Below are positions 1-5,908 of a stretch of 8,724 bases of DNA, in pieces. Origin of the DNA: Lutispora sp. (GTDB taxonomy: Bacteria > Bacillota > Clostridia > Lutisporales > Lutisporaceae). Position 1 is the first letter of the stretch. Every line of letters starts with the position of its first letter. The notes under the pieces are model-generated. The model searched no databases, was not told the origin of the DNA, and was given only the letters and a program-made list of their open reading frames with translations. The DNA lies in NCBI GenBank assembly GCA_030834765.1, contig JAUQXG010000439.1, positions 1 to 8,724 on the forward strand, written 5' to 3'. Made by a program: the position numbers and the translations under genes.

Positions 1-240
1 GACTTTAATTATTCCATTGTCTTCAATCTTTGTAACTTGCAGACCTATTTCGTCCATATGAGCAGCCATCATGATACACTTTTTATTTGACCCAGTACCT
101 TTCTTATAAACGATTAAGTTGCCTAAGGCATCCACTGAAATATCATCAGCATGGCCTTTACAAGCCTCCTGTATCACATTTCTTATTTCTCTTTCATAGC
201 CGCTTACTCCAAAAGCTTGTGTTAAATCTTTTAATAACAT
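1..240 (-). CDS. M42 family metallopeptidase (glutamyl aminopeptidase / cellulase-M type), 3' part missing
   Basis: This is the first 80 codons of a gene that runs off the left edge of the window. The protein begins MLLKDLTQAFGVSGYE, typical of M42 aminopeptidases (LL..L....GVSGyE). It carries the metal-binding signature A-H-M-D-E-I-G at residues 60-66, where His61 is the expected zinc ligand and Asp63 the neighbouring catalytic residue, followed by VTKIEDNGIIKV. M42 enzymes are cytosolic, di-metal, self-compartmentalising aminopeptidases that trim N-terminal residues from peptides; substrate preference cannot be judged from this part. The ATG follows the ferredoxin TAA with no gap, and an AAGGAGGAG ribosome binding site lies inside the end of the ferredoxin gene, so translation is probably coupled to the two upstream redox genes. 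Identification of the family is firm. The role beside an oxidoreductase is inferred only from position. Confidence 0.9.
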   Translation of the reverse strand, partial: MLLKDLTQAFGVSGYEREIRNVIQEACKGHADDISVDALGNLIVYKKGTGSNKKCIMMAAHMDEIGLQVTKIEDNGIIKV

Positions 241-540
241 TTATTTCTCCTCCTTATTTTTTATCAATTTATCTTTTTCTACCCAATGAACTTGATTCAT
301 CAAAGGATGTCGCAATGTGATAGCTCCTTCAATTGGGCACTCCATGACACAGCAGCCGCAATACCAGCATTCTCCCGGATATAGAACAATAGGAGGCTTG
401 CCTTTTTCAGGATTTGGGATGAAAAGATCTACTTGGCATATATTAACGCATCTATTGCAGCCGATACACTTCTCTTTATGATATATGATTGGATTGGCAG
501 AGGGCATTTCTCCCAAGTAGCATTTTTTATCATTGTTCAT
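241..540 (-). CDS. Small 2x[4Fe-4S] ferredoxin, AprB-like electron-transfer subunit
   Basis: A 99-residue ferredoxin with two complete CxxCxxCxxxC motifs: Cys25/28/31/35 (CIGCNRCVNIC) and Cys58/61/64/68 (CWYCGCCVMECP). Each should hold one [4Fe-4S] cluster. The usual proline after the fourth cysteine is kept in the second motif and replaced by Gln36 in the first. The layout, an N-terminal segment, then two clusters and a short charged tail, resembles AprB, the ferredoxin-like subunit of adenylylsulfate reductase. It is much shorter than true AprB (roughly 150 residues) and lacks the long C-terminal arm that wraps AprA. It starts 11 bases inside the end of the flavoprotein gene with a strong AAGGAGGTG site, and abuts the peptidase gene. 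The likely role is to pass electrons between the flavoprotein FAD and a soluble carrier. Function is inferred from the pairing; cluster content is read from the cysteines. Confidence 0.9.
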   Translation of the reverse strand: MNNDKKCYLGEMPSANPIIYHKEKCIGCNRCVNICQVDLFIPNPEKGKPPIVLYPGECWYCGCCVMECPIEGAITLRHPLMNQVHWVEKDKLIKNKEEK

Positions 541-2479
541 CTTTGCACCTCCTTATATAATCCTTATTGTGATTTTCATAATTTTCTTTTAAATTGCCAA
601 AATAATCAAGAGGCTTTCCTCCAATTTCGATTTTCTGTGATTTTTGTTTTATTGTAATAAATTTATTTTCTTTTTCTTGATCCTGCTCTTTTTCATCACC
701 TCGATAGAAGCATAAGGGTTTGGCACTTGATTTTCTTGCAAGACAGGAATGGACAATAAGCTGAGATACTTCCAGTATATCAAAGACTTCAAGCAGTCTT
801 GTTAATTCATGTGGATTATATGCAAAAGTATTTGGTATTACTTTCTTTTCATATTCTTTTAATCTCAAAAGTCCTATATTCAAAAGTTCATCACGTTTTA
901 TTTCACCGCAGTAGTTTTGCATTGTTTTGGATATTGCTGCATTTAATTCTTTCCACCCAATGCTATTATGAGGTTCATTTCTGATGGGTGCATATATTCT
1001 GTTTTTTTCTTGCTCCACTTGCGTTGCATCTATTTCTGTCAAAGTATTTGCTGCAGCATATTCTGCTCCATGACGTCCTGCATAATAGCCTGTGGTAGCA
1101 GCATGGCCATAGCAGTTGGATGCAAATAATGAATCCCCTGCAACATATAGACCTTTTAAGTTTGTACCAAGTGTCCAGTCATTCATAAAGCCTCCAGGAA
1201 GCCCAAAAAGTTGTCGTTCCTGAGGAAGAAAGTCTGCAGATGTCCAGCCAGTACCATAGCATTGAATCACATGCTTTTCTGGATCAAAGCCTGCATCTTT
1301 ATAGTTTTTATAGATAGGTACTTTTGTTTTACCCTCTTCACCTATCATCATTCCCCAAATTACCTTTCTTTCCAGCTCAGGCAATTTAGAAAGGTCCGCA
1401 TAAAAAGGTAATTTGTATCCAGCCTCTATCATTTTGGCAAAGGATAATGTTTCAGGTCCTTCTATTTCATATTTTGGGTAATCGATAGAACCGCCCTTCA
1501 TAAAGAACTTTTGTCCTTTTGAAGGCTTAAATCTATCGGATACATTATTTAGCAAATTACCATCCCTATCTGCATAAGGAATCTCCTTGCCTTCGGAATC
1601 AATAAGGGATGTGCCATACCAAGTGTTGTGATTGTTTCCGGCTCCATAGGGAGGATAACTCCTGCCTGATGCTGAAAACTCTGCTCCTACGGACTTTTCC
1701 ATCATAGTAAACTCTGCTCCAGCTCTCCATCCCATGGCATGGCCGTCACCAATGCATTGAGTGGGTCTAAACTCGCATAATCCAGGCAAATCAGCAGAAA
1801 ATAACCATATCCTCGCAGGTCTTGACATGCACATGATACTGGCTTTACCTCTAAAAATAAAAAACTTACCAGTTCTGGTATGCATACCTGTTGCACCAAT
1901 ACATCTTCCTCCTTGCTTGCCACCTTCCATAAGTAGAGACGTCACCATGACTCTATCATATATTTTTACGCCAAGTCTCCTAAGCTCATCGTACATAGCT
2001 GGTTTGAAGGTAGAACCCCATATTCTTAGTGTAAATTTATTTTCATAGTCATAAGCAAACATAAGCTTGGTATCTTCATCGCGAAACTGGGCGCCTGCAA
2101 ACTCATTTTTTGTATCTCTTATTTTGCCTCCCATTTTTTCAATATCCAAAAGCCTGTCATAGCCTTCTTTGCATTCAATATAGTGAGATATTCCATTGTT
2201 ATATCCCTGATTATCATCTAACATAGCCAAAGTTATTTCCTCTGGTGTCACTTTAGAGCATGGATTTGTTGCAGCTGATTCCCAATGGTCACAGCCGGAG
2301 CCTCCTGCGCCGCTTCTCTTTGTTGCACCTTTTTCTATGAGGACAACCTGTTGTCCCTTTCGTGCCGCTGCAATTGCTGCCATACAACCTGCAATACCGC
2401 CACCTAACACTAATACATCGGTATCTATACGCTCTTCGCTATCCCATTCCAATGGATAAGGCCATTCAATATTATTCAT
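530..2479 (-). CDS. FAD-dependent oxidoreductase of the fumarate reductase/AprA flavoprotein superfamily
   Basis: A 649-residue flavoprotein. The N-terminal dinucleotide-binding fold shows V-L-G-G-G-I-A-G-C (residues 24-32) and the ribose-binding acidic residue in VVLIEK (Glu49). A second FAD contact, GLYVAGDS, is at 443-450. The capping/substrate domain lies roughly at 110-420 and a helical C-terminal domain at 505-595. The segment GSGCDHWES (60-68) and the overall domain order recall AprA rather than quinone-linked SdhA/FrdA. There is no signal peptide, so it should be cytosolic. The start ATG is preceded by AAAGGGGGA. It is the first gene of a coupled operon with a ferredoxin and a peptidase, and lies divergent to a GntR regulator. 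No sat, qmo or other sulfate-reduction gene is present, so a true APS reductase is unlikely. Reduction or oxidation of an unidentified organic acid or an amino-acid-derived substrate is a better guess. The superfamily is confident; the substrate is unknown. Confidence 0.87.
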   Translation of the reverse strand: MNNIEWPYPLEWDSEERIDTDVLVLGGGIAGCMAAIAAARKGQQVVLIEKGATKRSGAGGSGCDHWESAATNPCSKVTPEEITLAMLDDNQGYNNGISHYIECKEGYDRLLDIEKMGGKIRDTKNEFAGAQFRDEDTKLMFAYDYENKFTLRIWGSTFKPAMYDELRRLGVKIYDRVMVTSLLMEGGKQGGRCIGATGMHTRTGKFFIFRGKASIMCMSRPARIWLFSADLPGLCEFRPTQCIGDGHAMGWRAGAEFTMMEKSVGAEFSASGRSYPPYGAGNNHNTWYGTSLIDSEGKEIPYADRDGNLLNNVSDRFKPSKGQKFFMKGGSIDYPKYEIEGPETLSFAKMIEAGYKLPFYADLSKLPELERKVIWGMMIGEEGKTKVPIYKNYKDAGFDPEKHVIQCYGTGWTSADFLPQERQLFGLPGGFMNDWTLGTNLKGLYVAGDSLFASNCYGHAATTGYYAGRHGAEYAAANTLTEIDATQVEQEKNRIYAPIRNEPHNSIGWKELNAAISKTMQNYCGEIKRDELLNIGLLRLKEYEKKVIPNTFAYNPHELTRLLEVFDILEVSQLIVHSCLARKSSAKPLCFYRGDEKEQDQEKENKFITIKQKSQKIEIGGKPLDYFGNLKENYENHNKDYIRRCKDEQ

Positions 2480-2554
2480 GAAAATCCCCCTTTCCCTAGC
2501 TTAATAAAATGCTATTTCTAAACATAACTTTCTTACTATTCAGTTATTAATAGC

Positions 2555-2584
2555 ATAATAACATATTTGGCAATAATGATGCAA
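2555..2584 (-). promoter_or_regulatory. Predicted sigma-A promoter of the flavoprotein-ferredoxin-peptidase operon
   Basis: Read on the minus strand, TTGCAT (2579-2584) and TATTAT (2555-2560) are separated by 18 bases. A TGT just before the -10 forms an extended -10 (TGnTATTAT). Transcription would begin near 2548, about 70 bases before the flavoprotein ATG. The -35 touches the palindrome at 2585-2606. Prediction is from sequence only; TTGCCA nearby offers a weaker alternative -35. Confidence 0.5.
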
Positions 2585-2606
2585 TATGCATTTTGCAAAA
2601 TGTATA
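2585..2606. promoter_or_regulatory. 22-bp near-perfect palindrome, candidate GntR operator
   Basis: The core CATTTTGCAAAATG (2589-2602) is a perfect 14-bp palindrome. The flanks extend the symmetry to 22 bp with a single mismatched pair (2588/2603). It sits in the divergent gap between the GntR gene and the redox operon, directly upstream of the operon -35 box. FCD-type GntR regulators normally bind short palindromes in such gaps, so this is the best operator candidate. Binding itself is inferred. Confidence 0.55.
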
Positions 2607-2623
2607 ATATTATAGTTAAACTA

Positions 2624-2652
2624 TTGTACTGCATTTTAAAATCACTTATAAT
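2624..2652 (+). promoter_or_regulatory. Predicted sigma-A promoter of the gntR regulator gene, with an internal A/T palindrome
   Basis: TTGTAC (2624-2629) and a perfect TATAAT (2647-2652) are separated by the optimal 17 bases. The predicted start near 2659 leaves a leader of about 100 bases before the gntR ATG. The spacer contains TGCATTTTAAAATCA (2630-2644), whose ATTTTAAAAT core (2633-2642) echoes the arms of the operator candidate at 2585-2606. The two centres are 42 bp apart, about four helical turns. Autorepression by the regulator is a reasonable inference. Confidence 0.6.
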
Positions 2653-2756
2653 GATAAATAAAATATTATTTTTATTGTGAAGAGGCGATTCCCTTGAAAA
2701 AGGCCATCATTCTTATGGATTTGATTTTATAAGCATAACTGGAGGAAGGAATTCTA

Positions 2757-3428
2757 ATGAAGAAAGTAATAAAAGCTACTTTATCAGAGCAGATATATGA
2801 AATTTTAAGAGAGGATATCATAAGTCAGAACATAAAGTCTGGGCAAAAGCTTACTTTAAAAGCACTTCAAGAAAGATTTGAGATAAGTTCGACTCCTATC
2901 AGAGAGGCGATGAATAGGCTTAGTCAAGAAGGACTCCTTGAGCATATTACAAATGTAGGTGCAAAAGTAGTTGAAATTGGTGAAAAAGATATCATAGAAA
3001 TTTATGATTTTTGTTCATCTTTAGATGCAACAGCCCTAAAACTTGCATTGAAAAGTAAAAAAGCTGATGAAATGATATTGGAATTAAAGGAATGTATATC
3101 ATCTCAAGAAAATTCATTAGGATCAGGGGATGTGGAAACATTTAAAATTCATTCAGATAATTTCCATGATATTTTTTATAAATATGCAGATAACTCAAGA
3201 CTATATAATGCTGCATTAAACGTGAGGAGCCAGCTTACAATATTAACAAATGTATATCAAAGCCTGATTGTAGCAAAATCTGTTGTTTTTGTAGACCATA
3301 AGCAAATAACTCAGGCTATTGCCAAAAGAGATTTACAAAATGCCATCAGCCTAATGGAAAGCCATTTTGAACATGCAAAAAATTATTTATTGAATAATAT
3401 TAAGCTTTCTGAAGAAGCCAAGGTATAA
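2757..3428 (+). CDS. GntR family transcriptional regulator, FadR-like with FCD ligand-binding domain
   Basis: A 223-residue regulator. Residues 8-72 form a GntR winged helix: LSEQIYEILREDI, then LTLKALQERFEISSTPIREA (recognition helix around STPIREAMNRL, 45-55) and the wing GLLEHITNVGAKVV. Residues about 78-212 form an all-helical FCD domain. The expected metal-site residues are all present: Asp134 and His137 (DNFH), His181 (DHKQI) and His203 (ESHFEH). The effector is therefore likely a small carboxylate bound at a metal centre, as known for this family. The ATG at 2757 has GGAGGAAGG seven bases upstream. The gene is divergent from the flavoprotein-ferredoxin-peptidase operon and probably controls it and itself through the palindromes in the shared gap. 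A GNAT gene follows 38 bp downstream, perhaps co-transcribed. Family assignment is strong; the ligand is unknown. Confidence 0.92.
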   Translation: MKKVIKATLSEQIYEILREDIISQNIKSGQKLTLKALQERFEISSTPIREAMNRLSQEGLLEHITNVGAKVVEIGEKDIIEIYDFCSSLDATALKLALKSKKADEMILELKECISSQENSLGSGDVETFKIHSDNFHDIFYKYADNSRLYNAALNVRSQLTILTNVYQSLIVAKSVVFVDHKQITQAIAKRDLQNAISLMESHFEHAKNYLLNNIKLSEEAKV

Positions 3429-3466
3429 AAGGAGAAATTAGATTTTCATAATAAGGGGGAATAAAC

Positions 3467-3943
3467 ATGGAGATAAAAATAAGAGAAGCGGTCATAGATG
3501 ATTATGAGGATTTATGTAAGATTTATGGAGAGCTTGATGAGCACCATAGATTGAATCATCCAGAACTTTTCATTAAGCCGGAGGACTATGCAAGGGCAAA
3601 AGAATATATATCAGAAATTATTGATGATGATGATAAAGCACTCTTTGTTGCTGAAGTTCAATCAAAGATTATTGGCTTTGCAGAATGTTACATAGTAAAG
3701 TCATCAAACTTTCCTGTTGTTAAAAAGAGGGAATGGATACAGCTAGATAGTATTGCAGTAAAGAGAGACTATCATAATTGTCATATAGGTTCTTTATTGT
3801 TAGAAAAGGTAATCCAATGGGCGAAGTTTAAGGAAATAAAGAGAGTTGAGTTAAAAGTTTATTCTTTTAATATAAATGCTATTGAATTTTACTTGGGAAA
3901 AGGGTTTAAAGAAATAAATAGAGGTATGTTTTTAAATTTGTAA
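3467..3943 (+). CDS. GNAT family N-acetyltransferase
   Basis: A 158-residue single-domain acetyltransferase. It opens with the typical beta-1 segment IKIREAVIDDYEDLCKIY, has the beta-4/acetyl-CoA loop QLDSIAVKRDYHNCHIGSLLLEKVIQWA (split here into 92-99 and 100-119), and ends with NAIEFYLGKGFKEI (137-150). The pyrophosphate-binding loop, usually Q/R-x-x-G-x-G/A, reads H103-N-C-H-I-G108. The first glycine is therefore replaced by His106, a departure that may weaken cofactor binding or mark a subfamily. The start has AAGGGGGA six bases upstream. It lies 38 bp after the gntR stop with no terminator visible between, so it may share that transcript. The acceptor substrate cannot be predicted. It shares the fold with the next gene, but the two are too different to be a recent duplication. 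Confidence 0.85.
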   Translation: MEIKIREAVIDDYEDLCKIYGELDEHHRLNHPELFIKPEDYARAKEYISEIIDDDDKALFVAEVQSKIIGFAECYIVKSSNFPVVKKREWIQLDSIAVKRDYHNCHIGSLLLEKVIQWAKFKEIKRVELKVYSFNINAIEFYLGKGFKEINRGMFLNL

Positions 3944-4040
3944 TATATGTGTTAAGTATTTTGAAAAAATGCAATGTAACTGATGAATACATTTGCAGTA
4001 GCTAGAGTTAATGCTAAATCTTAATATAATTTACTTAGTT

Positions 4041-4048
4041 GGGAGGAG
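4041..4048 (+). promoter_or_regulatory. Ribosome binding site that sets the start of the second GNAT gene
   Basis: GGGAGGAG lies six bases before ATG 4054. A longer reading from TTG 4039 would put this Shine-Dalgarno inside the coding region as a Gly-Gly-Glu tract, so the ATG at 4054 is the better start. Confidence 0.75.
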
Positions 4049-4053
4049 AAAAA

Positions 4054-4599
4054 ATGAGTCAAATAGGACAAGTTGAATACACTACACATAAAGGAATCAT
4101 AACCATAAGACATGCTGAAGTAAAAGATGCAGAGAGATTGATAAAACTCATTGAAAAAGTAGAGAAGGAAACTACCTTTTTGTTAAGAGAGCCTGATGAA
4201 TTTACATTAACTGTTGAACAAGAAGAGAAATTTATTCAGAGCCAGTTGAATTCAGAAGTTGACTTAACGATTATTGCTGAAATTGATGGGAAGATAGTTG
4301 GGATATGTAGTTTGAATGGAAATACTCGAAAAAGAATAAGGCATTGTGCTAAATTTGGAATAGCAGTTGATATAGAATATTGTGGAATGGGTATTGGCAA
4401 GAAAATGATGGAAGCATGCATTAATTGGGCGAGAGAAAATCGTATATCACGAATAACCCTTGAAGTAGATACCAATAACTTTGGAGCTATAAGTTTGTAC
4501 ATGAAACTAGGGTTTGAAATAGAGGGAACATTTAAGAATGATAAGTTATTACCTGATGGTAGCTATACAAATGGCTATGCAATGGCATTATTATTGTAG
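4054..4599 (+). CDS. GNAT family N-acetyltransferase (RimL/PhnO-like)
   Basis: A 181-residue acetyltransferase starting at the ATG just after GGGAGGAG. After a 16-residue lead it shows the beta-1/alpha-1 segment ITIRHAEVKDAERLIKLI, the central strand VDLTIIAEIDGKIVGICSL, and FGIAVDIEYCGMGIGKKMME. The last contains the acetyl-CoA loop C110-G-M-G-I-G115. The C-terminal motif DTNNFGAISLYMKLGFEIEG (140-159) and a final HDG-like segment LLPDGSYTNGYAMALLL are typical of the ribosomal-protein and amino-sugar acetyltransferase branch. All expected cofactor residues are intact, unlike the preceding GNAT gene. The acceptor is unknown. It has its own terminator downstream and about 110 bp of spacer upstream with no convincing promoter, so read-through from the regulator gene is possible. 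Confidence 0.88.
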   Translation: MSQIGQVEYTTHKGIITIRHAEVKDAERLIKLIEKVEKETTFLLREPDEFTLTVEQEEKFIQSQLNSEVDLTIIAEIDGKIVGICSLNGNTRKRIRHCAKFGIAVDIEYCGMGIGKKMMEACINWARENRISRITLEVDTNNFGAISLYMKLGFEIEGTFKNDKLLPDGSYTNGYAMALLL

Positions 4600-4686
4600 T
4601 TAGTATTTTTAGAATGATAGCGTAAACTATCTATTTTACAACATTTATATTAAAGGTTATAATCCTAAAAAACGAATATTTTGATT

Positions 4687-4731
4687 AAATGCTGTATGAT
4701 TCACAATTGAATTTTACAGCGTTTTTATTTT
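4687..4731 (+). terminator. Rho-independent terminator after the second GNAT gene
   Basis: AAATGCTGTA (4687-4696) pairs with TACAGCGTTT (4715-4724) over ten bases including one U-G pair. An inner ATTC/GAAT extension lies inside, and the tail is TTTTTATTTTG. It sits about 90 bp after the GNAT stop codon. Confidence 0.75.
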
Positions 4732-4845
4732 GTATTTCATTTTAATAAAGTATGTACATGAAATGAAATGCATCTTATAGAAAGGGTGAAGCCGAGATTA
4801 ACCCGGCGGAAAACTTACCTGAGGGATGCAGTGGCACTTTGAAAA
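4731..4845 (+). ncRNA. Candidate structured RNA, unassigned (riboswitch-like)
   Basis: This stretch looks structured and, in part, markedly GC-richer than its surroundings. First, 4731-4744 pairs with 4759-4772 over 14 bases (two G-U pairs) around a 14-base loop. Next, a possible three-way junction is closed by AAA/GTG (4781-4783, 4786-4788) with CACTTT (4835-4840). It encloses GCCG/CGGC (4791-4794, 4804-4807) and CCTG/CAG-G (4818-4821, 4829-4833). The primary sequence GGGTG, CCGAGATTAACCC and ACCTGA recalls the THI-box core (consensus CUGAGA, ACCC, ACCUGA), but the P3 arm and the CCAGCGUAGGG region are missing. GAAAGGGTGAAGCCG also resembles the lysine-riboswitch core. Neither match is complete, so it may be a decayed riboswitch, a new RNA or chance. 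The next gene downstream encodes a small membrane protein. Confidence 0.3.
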
Positions 4846-5002
4846 ATGAGCAATATTGTACCTATGAATGAAAAATTTCATACTAGCCTAAAATAGCATT
4901 AATATATAAAAATTGTATCGTAATTTTCATAGGGGTTAAGTCGGAATAGGAAAGTTTTACGTCTAACAAATTGAAATATTAAAATATTGAAGGAGAGTAC
5001 GA
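4846..5002 (+). other. AT-rich leader of the small membrane-protein gene
   Basis: No gene is supported here. CCTATGAA (4861-4868) is perfectly complementary to TTCATAGG (4926-4933), and ATGAAA-AA-TTTCAT (4868-4881) is a small hairpin inside that interval, so the leader could fold. TTGAAA (about 4839-4844) with TATGAA 18 bases later is a possible weak promoter. GAAGGAGAG (4989-4997) is the ribosome binding site of the next gene. Confidence 0.35.
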
Positions 5003-5245
5003 ATGCTAAATACTTTAAAATATGTATTTGTAATTGGAGATATTTTAGGACTAATATTGATTGGTATTGCACTATGGAGATTTAAAAAGACACTAAAAGA
5101 GCATAGGAAAACAAGCAATGATGATTTCTTATCAGAGAGTGAAAAAATAGTTCAGAATAAAAGTATTAAAATTTTGATAATCGGATTTTCAATTATTTGT
5201 ATTATAAATTTAATTCAGTTAGTGTCACTTTTTATAATTCCATAA
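5003..5245 (+). CDS. Small two-helix membrane protein of unknown function
   Basis: An 80-residue protein with two hydrophobic segments. Residues about 5-26 (LKYVFVIGDILGLILIGIAL) and 56-79 (ILIIGFSIICIINLIQLVSL) flank a charged 30-residue loop rich in Lys, Arg and Glu (RFKKTLKEHRKTSNDDFLSESEK in overlapping parts). By the positive-inside rule the loop should be cytoplasmic and both ends outside. A good AAGGAGAG ribosome binding site lies before the ATG, and the codon use matches its neighbours, so it is very likely expressed. I do not recognise the family. It stands alone, preceded by a 400-bp non-coding stretch with RNA-like structure and followed by a convergent gene, so context gives no function. 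Confidence 0.7.
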   Translation: MLNTLKYVFVIGDILGLILIGIALWRFKKTLKEHRKTSNDDFLSESEKIVQNKSIKILIIGFSIICIINLIQLVSLFIIP

Positions 5246-5309
5246 GTAAAATCACTCCAATAGTCAGGTCAATTAAGTAAATTAATGATCTTCTTTACAA
5301 CTATTTAAT

Positions 5310-5519
5310 TTAATGCTTATTGAAAAAGTTAATAAATCCTTGGATAGAGTAATCCTTAACATCAGTTAGGTCTTCTGAAACTACCTTAAAGAAGCAAGTT
5401 GGTATTTCACCTGCTGCAAGGTTTTTCTTTATACATGGACTACAGCCTTCTTTATGGTTGTGAGGATTTAGATTGCATTTGGTATCATGACAGGTACAAA
5501 AATGTTGATTACATTCCAT
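5310..5519 (-). CDS. Small cysteine-rich protein, DUF6485-like
   Basis: A 69-residue protein with seven cysteines (3, 8, 10, 15, 26, 29, 42) and two histidines (20, 22), arranged MECNxxxCTC, then C, HNH, GCSPC and finally GEIPTCFF. The pattern of an MEC start, a CTC/C pair, a CxxC and a GE[IL]PxCFF ending the core is what I associate with DUF6485, a family of small clostridial proteins of unknown function. The cysteines could bind zinc or an iron-sulfur cluster. The C-terminal 25 residues (SEDLTDVKDYSIQGFINFFN) look like a helical tail. The start has AAGGAGTG upstream. It is convergent with the membrane-protein gene, 64 bp from its stop, with no clear terminator between. Family naming is from memory of the motif and should be treated as likely, not proven. 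Confidence 0.75.
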   Translation of the reverse strand: MECNQHFCTCHDTKCNLNPHNHKEGCSPCIKKNLAAGEIPTCFFKVVSEDLTDVKDYSIQGFINFFNKH

Positions 5520-5798
5520 AATAACTTCACTCCTTAATTGATATTAGCATGTAGCATGGATAGATTATAAAAAAGGAAAGAATCCTAGTCTAAAGCATTA
5601 GTTCGATTCCATTATATATAAATAGGTAAAAATAAACAAGAGATAGAAGCATGAATAATAGCAAGTGTAAATATAGAGGAAACCTAAAACAAAGCTGTAA
5701 ATGCAGCAATAAAAAGATAGAAGAATAACTCTATAATTTAATAACTCTATTAGATATCGTATTATTCAGTAATGAGTCTTACGTTATTTTTATGCCCT
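5520..5798. other. Gene-poor stretch upstream of the DUF6485-like gene
   Basis: AT-rich spacer with no well-supported gene. The one coding candidate is a 25-codon reading frame at 5651-5728, listed separately. GAATC...CTAA/TTAG...GATTC (about 5580-5609) is a weak dyad. The ribosome binding site of the minus-strand gene is at its left edge, but I see no convincing promoter. Confidence 0.4.
5651..5728 (+). CDS. Possible 25-residue Cys/Lys-rich microprotein
   Basis: An ATG frame of 25 codons ending TAA. The peptide starts MNNSKCKYRG and continues with SCKC, giving three cysteines (6, 16, 18) and seven lysines in total. Only a weak purine stretch (AAGAGATAGAAG) precedes the ATG. The composition could suit metal or nucleic-acid binding, but at this length an accidental frame in AT-rich DNA is just as likely. 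No relative is recognised. Confidence 0.2.
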   Translation: MNNSKCKYRGNLKQSCKCSNKKIEE

Positions 5799-5846
5799 AA
5801 TACAAAAAAATAAGTAGAAGCTCTAAATCTTAGAACTTCTACTTAT
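5799..5846 (-). terminator. Long hairpin with a U-tract on the minus strand; copy 1 of a repeat
   Basis: The segment 5810-5820 (ATAAGTAGAAG) pairs with 5836-5846 (CTTCTACTTAT) over 11 bases. After one mismatch, TCTAA/TTAGA continues for five more around a three-base loop. Read on the minus strand the hairpin is followed by TTTTTTTGTATT, the layout of an intrinsic terminator. Read on the plus strand there is no U-tract. No minus-strand gene lies to its right. The left arm and A-run recur at 8691-8724. Confidence 0.5.
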
Positions 5847-5854
5847 AGGTAAAC

Positions 5855-5908
5855 CAGCCTGTTGGGAAGGTGAAGGCTTGCCCTACAATATAGTATGTCC
5901 ATAGGCTG
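5855..5908. other. GC-richer foldable segment upstream of the blaI-like promoter
   Basis: CAGCCT (5855-5860) is complementary to AGGCTG (5903-5908). Inside, GGGAAG (5864-5869) pairs with CTT-CCC (5877-5883, one bulge). The enclosed sequence is less AT-rich than its surroundings. It has no open frame and no recognised family. It could be a relic of an RNA or mobile element, or part of the repressor gene's upstream control region. Confidence 0.25.

Noticed and set aside
2694..2732. A 12-codon TTG-started frame in the gntR leader that could be a leader peptide
   Set aside because: The ribosome binding site is weak, the start is TTG and no attenuator-like hairpin pair follows; chance is the simpler explanation.
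4618..4629. AGCGTAAACTAT occurs both after the second GNAT gene and in the BlaI-like promoter (5972-5983)
   Set aside because: Shared 12-mers are expected by chance in a window this long and AT-rich, and the upstream copy lacks the TTACA half of the dyad.
4810..4835. Hammerhead-like strings (CTGA, GGAAAAC) in the structured element
   Set aside because: The CUGANGA core has an extra base and the GAAA is on the wrong side of it, so a ribozyme core cannot be assembled.
4848..4898. A 16-codon ATG frame in the leader of the small membrane protein
   Set aside because: No ribosome binding site, no recognisable motif and it lies within potentially folded RNA.
5580..5620. TTAGTTCGATTCC looks like a tRNA T-loop
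   Set aside because: No T-stem, anticodon arm or acceptor stem can be formed around it.
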